DNA of 64,000 nucleotides from contig JBNOAI010000002.1 in assembly GCA_050283925.1 (NCBI GenBank), forward strand, positions 310,001 to 374,000, read 5' to 3'. This stretch comes from ZC4RG25 sp023428365 (GTDB lineage Bacteria; Pseudomonadota; Alphaproteobacteria; Rhizobiales; Hyphomicrobiaceae). The notes under the pieces were generated by a model. That model did no database searches and was not told the origin of the DNA. It saw only the letters and a program-made list of their open reading frames with translations. Below are positions 61,753-64,000 of the stretch, one piece after another. Every line of letters begins with the position of its first letter. Positions within the stretch are counted from its first letter, which is position 1. Made by a program: the position numbers and the translations under genes.

Positions 61753-63060
61753 ATGCAGAAGAGCACGACACCCGAAGACCGCGCGCTGTGGGAACGGGCG
61801 GATCGTTATCTTGTTCGCTACGGCCATTTTTTCCAGCCGGCGATCATCGAGTCCGCGCAAGGCTCGTACATGACGACGACCGACGGGCGCCGTTTGCTAG
61901 ATTTTGCTTCGGGACAGATGAGCGCGATCCTCGGGCACAGTCATCCTGAGATTGTCGAGGTCATTCGCGAACAGGCTGGTGATCTGATCCATCTCTACAG
62001 CCAGCTTTTGTCACGGCCGGTTATCGATCTGGCTGAGGTGCTCGGAAAAATCGCGCCGGGAAAACTTGAGCGGGTGCTGCTGCTTTCGACTGGCGGCGAG
62101 TCCAATGAAGCCGCGTTGCGGATGGCGAAGACCGCGACTGGGCGCTACGAAATCCTCGCGCTGTCGCGCTCCTGGCACGGCGTGACGCAGGGCGCTGCTT
62201 CGGCGACGTATAACAGCAGTCGCGCGGGGCATGGGCCTGCTGCTCCCGGTTCGTTCGTTTTGCCGGCGCCGACGCCCTATCGTCCGGCTTTTGCCAAAGG
62301 CGATAGCTACGACTGGGAAGCTGAACTCGACTACGGCTTCGAGTTGTTCGATCGTCAATCGACCGGTAATCCGGCGGCGTTGATCGTCGAGTCGATCCTG
62401 TCATCCGGCGGCGTAATCGTGCCGCCGAAGGGATATCTGAAGGCGGTGGTCGACCGCGCGCGCAAGCGCGGCATGCTGGTGATCATCGATGAGGCGCAGA
62501 CTGGTCTCGGCCGCACCGGCAAGTTGTTCGACTGTGAGTATGACGACGTCGTTCCGGACTTCATCACGCTGTCCAAGACGCTCGGTGCCGGTCTGCCGCT
62601 GTCGGCTGTGATCACCACGCCGGAAATCGAGGACAAATGCTTCGAGAACAAATTCCACTTCTATACAACCCATGCCTCCGATCCACTGCCGGCGGCCGTC
62701 GGTTTGAAGGTTGTCGAAATCATTCTGCGCGATCGTCTCGCTGATCGCGCGCGCGTTGCCGGTGAACGGTTGAAGCAGGGCTTCGACAGTCTGATGCAGC
62801 GCTTTGAGCCGATTGGCGATGTGCGCGGTCGCGGATTGATGATGGGCATCGAGATCGTCAAGGATCGTCACAGCAAGGCGCCCAACCCGGAGCTGGCGCA
62901 GCGCATCATGAATCGCTGCCTGGAACTCGGGCTGTCGACGAGCATCATCCGCGGCGCGTGGGGCGTATTCCGCATCGCGCCGCCGATCACAATTTCGGAT
63001 GCCGAGATCGATCTGGGGCTGACGATCTTCGAACAGGCCGTGAAGGAAACCGTCGGCTAG
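61753..63060 (+). CDS. dgdA: 2,2-dialkylglycine decarboxylase-like class III aminotransferase
   Basis: PLP enzyme of 435 residues, strongly reminiscent of 2,2-dialkylglycine decarboxylase, which decarboxylates and transaminates 2-aminoisobutyrate-type amino acids. Residues defining that enzyme are matched: Gln55 in FASGQMSA (Gln52 in the Burkholderia enzyme), Trp141 in SWHG (Trp138), the PLP Lys275 in TLSKTLGAG (Lys272) and Arg407 in GVFRIAPP (Arg406). Asp246 in IIDEAQT contacts the cofactor. The frame is open to GTG 61711, but ATG 61753 fits the family. It ends an operon with an amino-acid ABC importer, which could supply the substrate. Confidence 0.88.
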   Translation: MQKSTTPEDRALWERADRYLVRYGHFFQPAIIESAQGSYMTTTDGRRLLDFASGQMSAILGHSHPEIVEVIREQAGDLIHLYSQLLSRPVIDLAEVLGKIAPGKLERVLLLSTGGESNEAALRMAKTATGRYEILALSRSWHGVTQGAASATYNSSRAGHGPAAPGSFVLPAPTPYRPAFAKGDSYDWEAELDYGFELFDRQSTGNPAALIVESILSSGGVIVPPKGYLKAVVDRARKRGMLVIIDEAQTGLGRTGKLFDCEYDDVVPDFITLSKTLGAGLPLSAVITTPEIEDKCFENKFHFYTTHASDPLPAAVGLKVVEIILRDRLADRARVAGERLKQGFDSLMQRFEPIGDVRGRGLMMGIEIVKDRHSKAPNPELAQRIMNRCLELGLSTSIIRGAWGVFRIAPPITISDAEIDLGLTIFEQAVKETVG

Positions 63061-63071
63061 CGGCGAGAGCT

Positions 63072-64000
63072 CTACGTCAGTGGCCAAGCCAGCATGATCA
63101 GCGGTGTGCCGACGATCAGCACGATCAGCGATAGCGGCAAACCCAGCCGCGCGTAGTCGCCAAAGCGGTAGCCACCGGGCCCCATGACAAGCAAGTTGTT
63201 CTGGTGCCCGATTGGGGTAAGGAAATCGCACGCGCAGCCGAGCGCGACGGCCATCAGGAATGGGTCTGCATTGTAGCCCAGCGATTTCGCGACCACGGCG
63301 GCAACCGGGCCAAGCATCAAAACCGCTGCGGCGTTGTTGAGAAACGGCGTCAGGATCATCGCGGAGGCAAGCATGATGGCGAGCGCGATGAAGCCCGGCA
63401 CCTGCGAGCCGACGGCGGCGATGTTGTGTCCGATGAGATCGGTGAGGCCTGTTGTCTGCAAGCTCTGAGCGATGGGAATCAACGCAGCGAGCAGGACGAT
63501 CACGGGGCCTTCGATGGAGTCATACGCATCCTTCAGGCTGATCTGCCGAAACAGGATGACCAGCAGCGCCGCTGCGAAAAATCCCACGGCGACAGTCACG
63601 ACCTTGAAGGAAATCAGCACCATCGCAACGGCGAGGATGCCCAGCGAAACAACGCCATGACTTGATGAGCCGAGTGCCAGGCTGCGATCGGCAAGCGGCA
63701 ACAGACGCAGCTCCGCCATCGTGAGCTGCAGTGTCTTTTCCCACCCTTGCAGCACAACGACGTCTCCGACTTGAAACGTGTGCGACTGCAGGCGCGCGGC
63801 TCTTCGATGCCCGGCGCGGCTGACTGCAAGGAGATTGACGTCATAGCGGCGGCGCAGGGCGATGCTGGTCGCCGTGCAACCGATCAGCGGCGAGTCGGCC
63901 GTTATGACGGCTTCGACCGTGCTGAGGTCATCCTGCACATCCTCTGCCTTGGGCAATTCGCGAGCATGGGCCAGGTCGAGCTTGGTTTCGTCGATCAGTT
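63072..64000 (-). CDS. SLC13-type permease with RCK_C region, N-terminal part outside the window
   Basis: Partial gene: the minus-strand frame stays open to the right edge of the window, so the N-terminal membrane half is missing. The visible 300-odd residues start within TrkA-C/RCK_C-like domains (VEAVITADSPLIGCTATSIALRRRYDVNLLAVSR, then FQVGDVVVLQGWE) and continue into the second membrane half, ending with LTPIGHQNNLLVMGPGGYRFGDYARLGLPL. That last motif is the counterpart of the C-terminal transport signature in the protein at 3154-4968. Substrate is unknown. It converges with the dialkylglycine decarboxylase gene at 11 bases. Confidence 0.88.
   Translation of the reverse strand, partial: LIDETKLDLAHARELPKAEDVQDDLSTVEAVITADSPLIGCTATSIALRRRYDVNLLAVSRAGHRRAARLQSHTFQVGDVVVLQGWEKTLQLTMAELRLLPLADRSLALGSSSHGVVSLGILAVAMVLISFKVVTVAVGFFAAALLVILFRQISLKDAYDSIEGPVIVLLAALIPIAQSLQTTGLTDLIGHNIAAVGSQVPGFIALAIMLASAMILTPFLNNAAAVLMLGPVAAVVAKSLGYNADPFLMAVALGCACDFLTPIGHQNNLLVMGPGGYRFGDYARLGLPLSLIVLIVGTPLIMLAWPLT

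Noticed and set aside
1..64000. tRNA, rRNA, CRISPR array or insertion sequence
   Set aside because: No tandem repeat-spacer pattern, no transposase-like reading frame with terminal repeats and no tRNA-like cloverleaf was found on reading; short tRNAs could be missed without a covariance search.

Overview
The window looks like chromosomal DNA of a high-G+C alphaproteobacterium, most likely of the Hyphomicrobiales. The evidence is the gene content: Omp25/31-like eight-strand porins, a HWE-type sensor kinase, DUF1489 and DUF4846 proteins, tripartite tricarboxylate (Tct/Bug) transport and Sox/flavocytochrome c sulfur genes. I saw no rRNA, tRNA, CRISPR array, insertion sequence or phage gene. Genus-level assignment is not possible from reading alone.

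Layout. 1-6.4 kb: co-directional AbgT transporter, M20 peptidase, SLC13/RCK_C transporter, HdeD-like membrane protein and GST. 6.4-9.1 kb: frameshifted remnant of a Cys/Met-metabolism PLP enzyme, yggS, and a lactate-permease-family gene with a TTG start. 9.2-12.6 kb: tightly overlapping envelope-glycosylation operon (PAP2 phosphatase, GT2-GtrA fusion, GT39). 12.7-17.1 kb: porin, small membrane protein, pxpA and Dcp peptidase. 17.7-20.2 kb: DUF4846 protein, HisC-like aminotransferase and DUF1489. 20.3-26.8 kb: sulfur-oxidation region holding a YeeE/YedE transporter, a cytochrome c/DUF4384 protein, soxZ, soxY, a SoxS-like thioredoxin, the FCSD flavoprotein, a small cytochrome c and an ArsR regulator carrying the two cysteines of the persulfide sensors SqrR/BigR. 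An exact ATTC-N8-GAAT palindrome lies in front of the transporter. SoxAX, SoxB and SoxCD are absent from the window. 27-34.3 kb: fatty-acid beta-oxidation operon (fadE, fadJ-like, fadI-like) plus a cyclopropane-fatty-acid synthase, led by a perfect 9+9 bp palindrome.

34.4-41.5 kb: small helix-hairpin-helix protein, MFS transporter, PQQ-type sugar dehydrogenase, and a minus-strand tctC-tctB-tctA-enoyl-CoA hydratase operon. 41.8-46.5 kb: L,D-transpeptidase, a protein like the large subunit of N,N-dimethylformamidase, and an alpha/beta hydrolase. 46.6-48.3 kb: a YeaO-like DUF488 gene, then an A+T-rich two-gene cassette (DUF5343 plus a HEPN protein with an intact R-x4-H motif) that looks horizontally acquired. 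This cassette is the best candidate for an undescribed toxin-antitoxin or defence-type system. 48.3-52.5 kb: amidase with a small partner ORF, enoyl-CoA hydratase, second porin and DUF985 cupin. 52.5-58 kb: signalling block (class III nucleotide cyclase, 1140-residue multi-PAS HWE kinase with a degenerate internal receiver, single-domain response regulator). 58.3-63.1 kb: amino-acid ABC importer followed by a 2,2-dialkylglycine decarboxylase-like enzyme. The window ends inside a second SLC13-type transporter on the minus strand.

The overall picture is a metabolically versatile organism with many transporters for organic acids and amino acids, an ability to handle sulfide/thiosulfate sulfur, and standard beta-oxidation. 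Functions come from motifs and family resemblance seen by eye; no database search was run.
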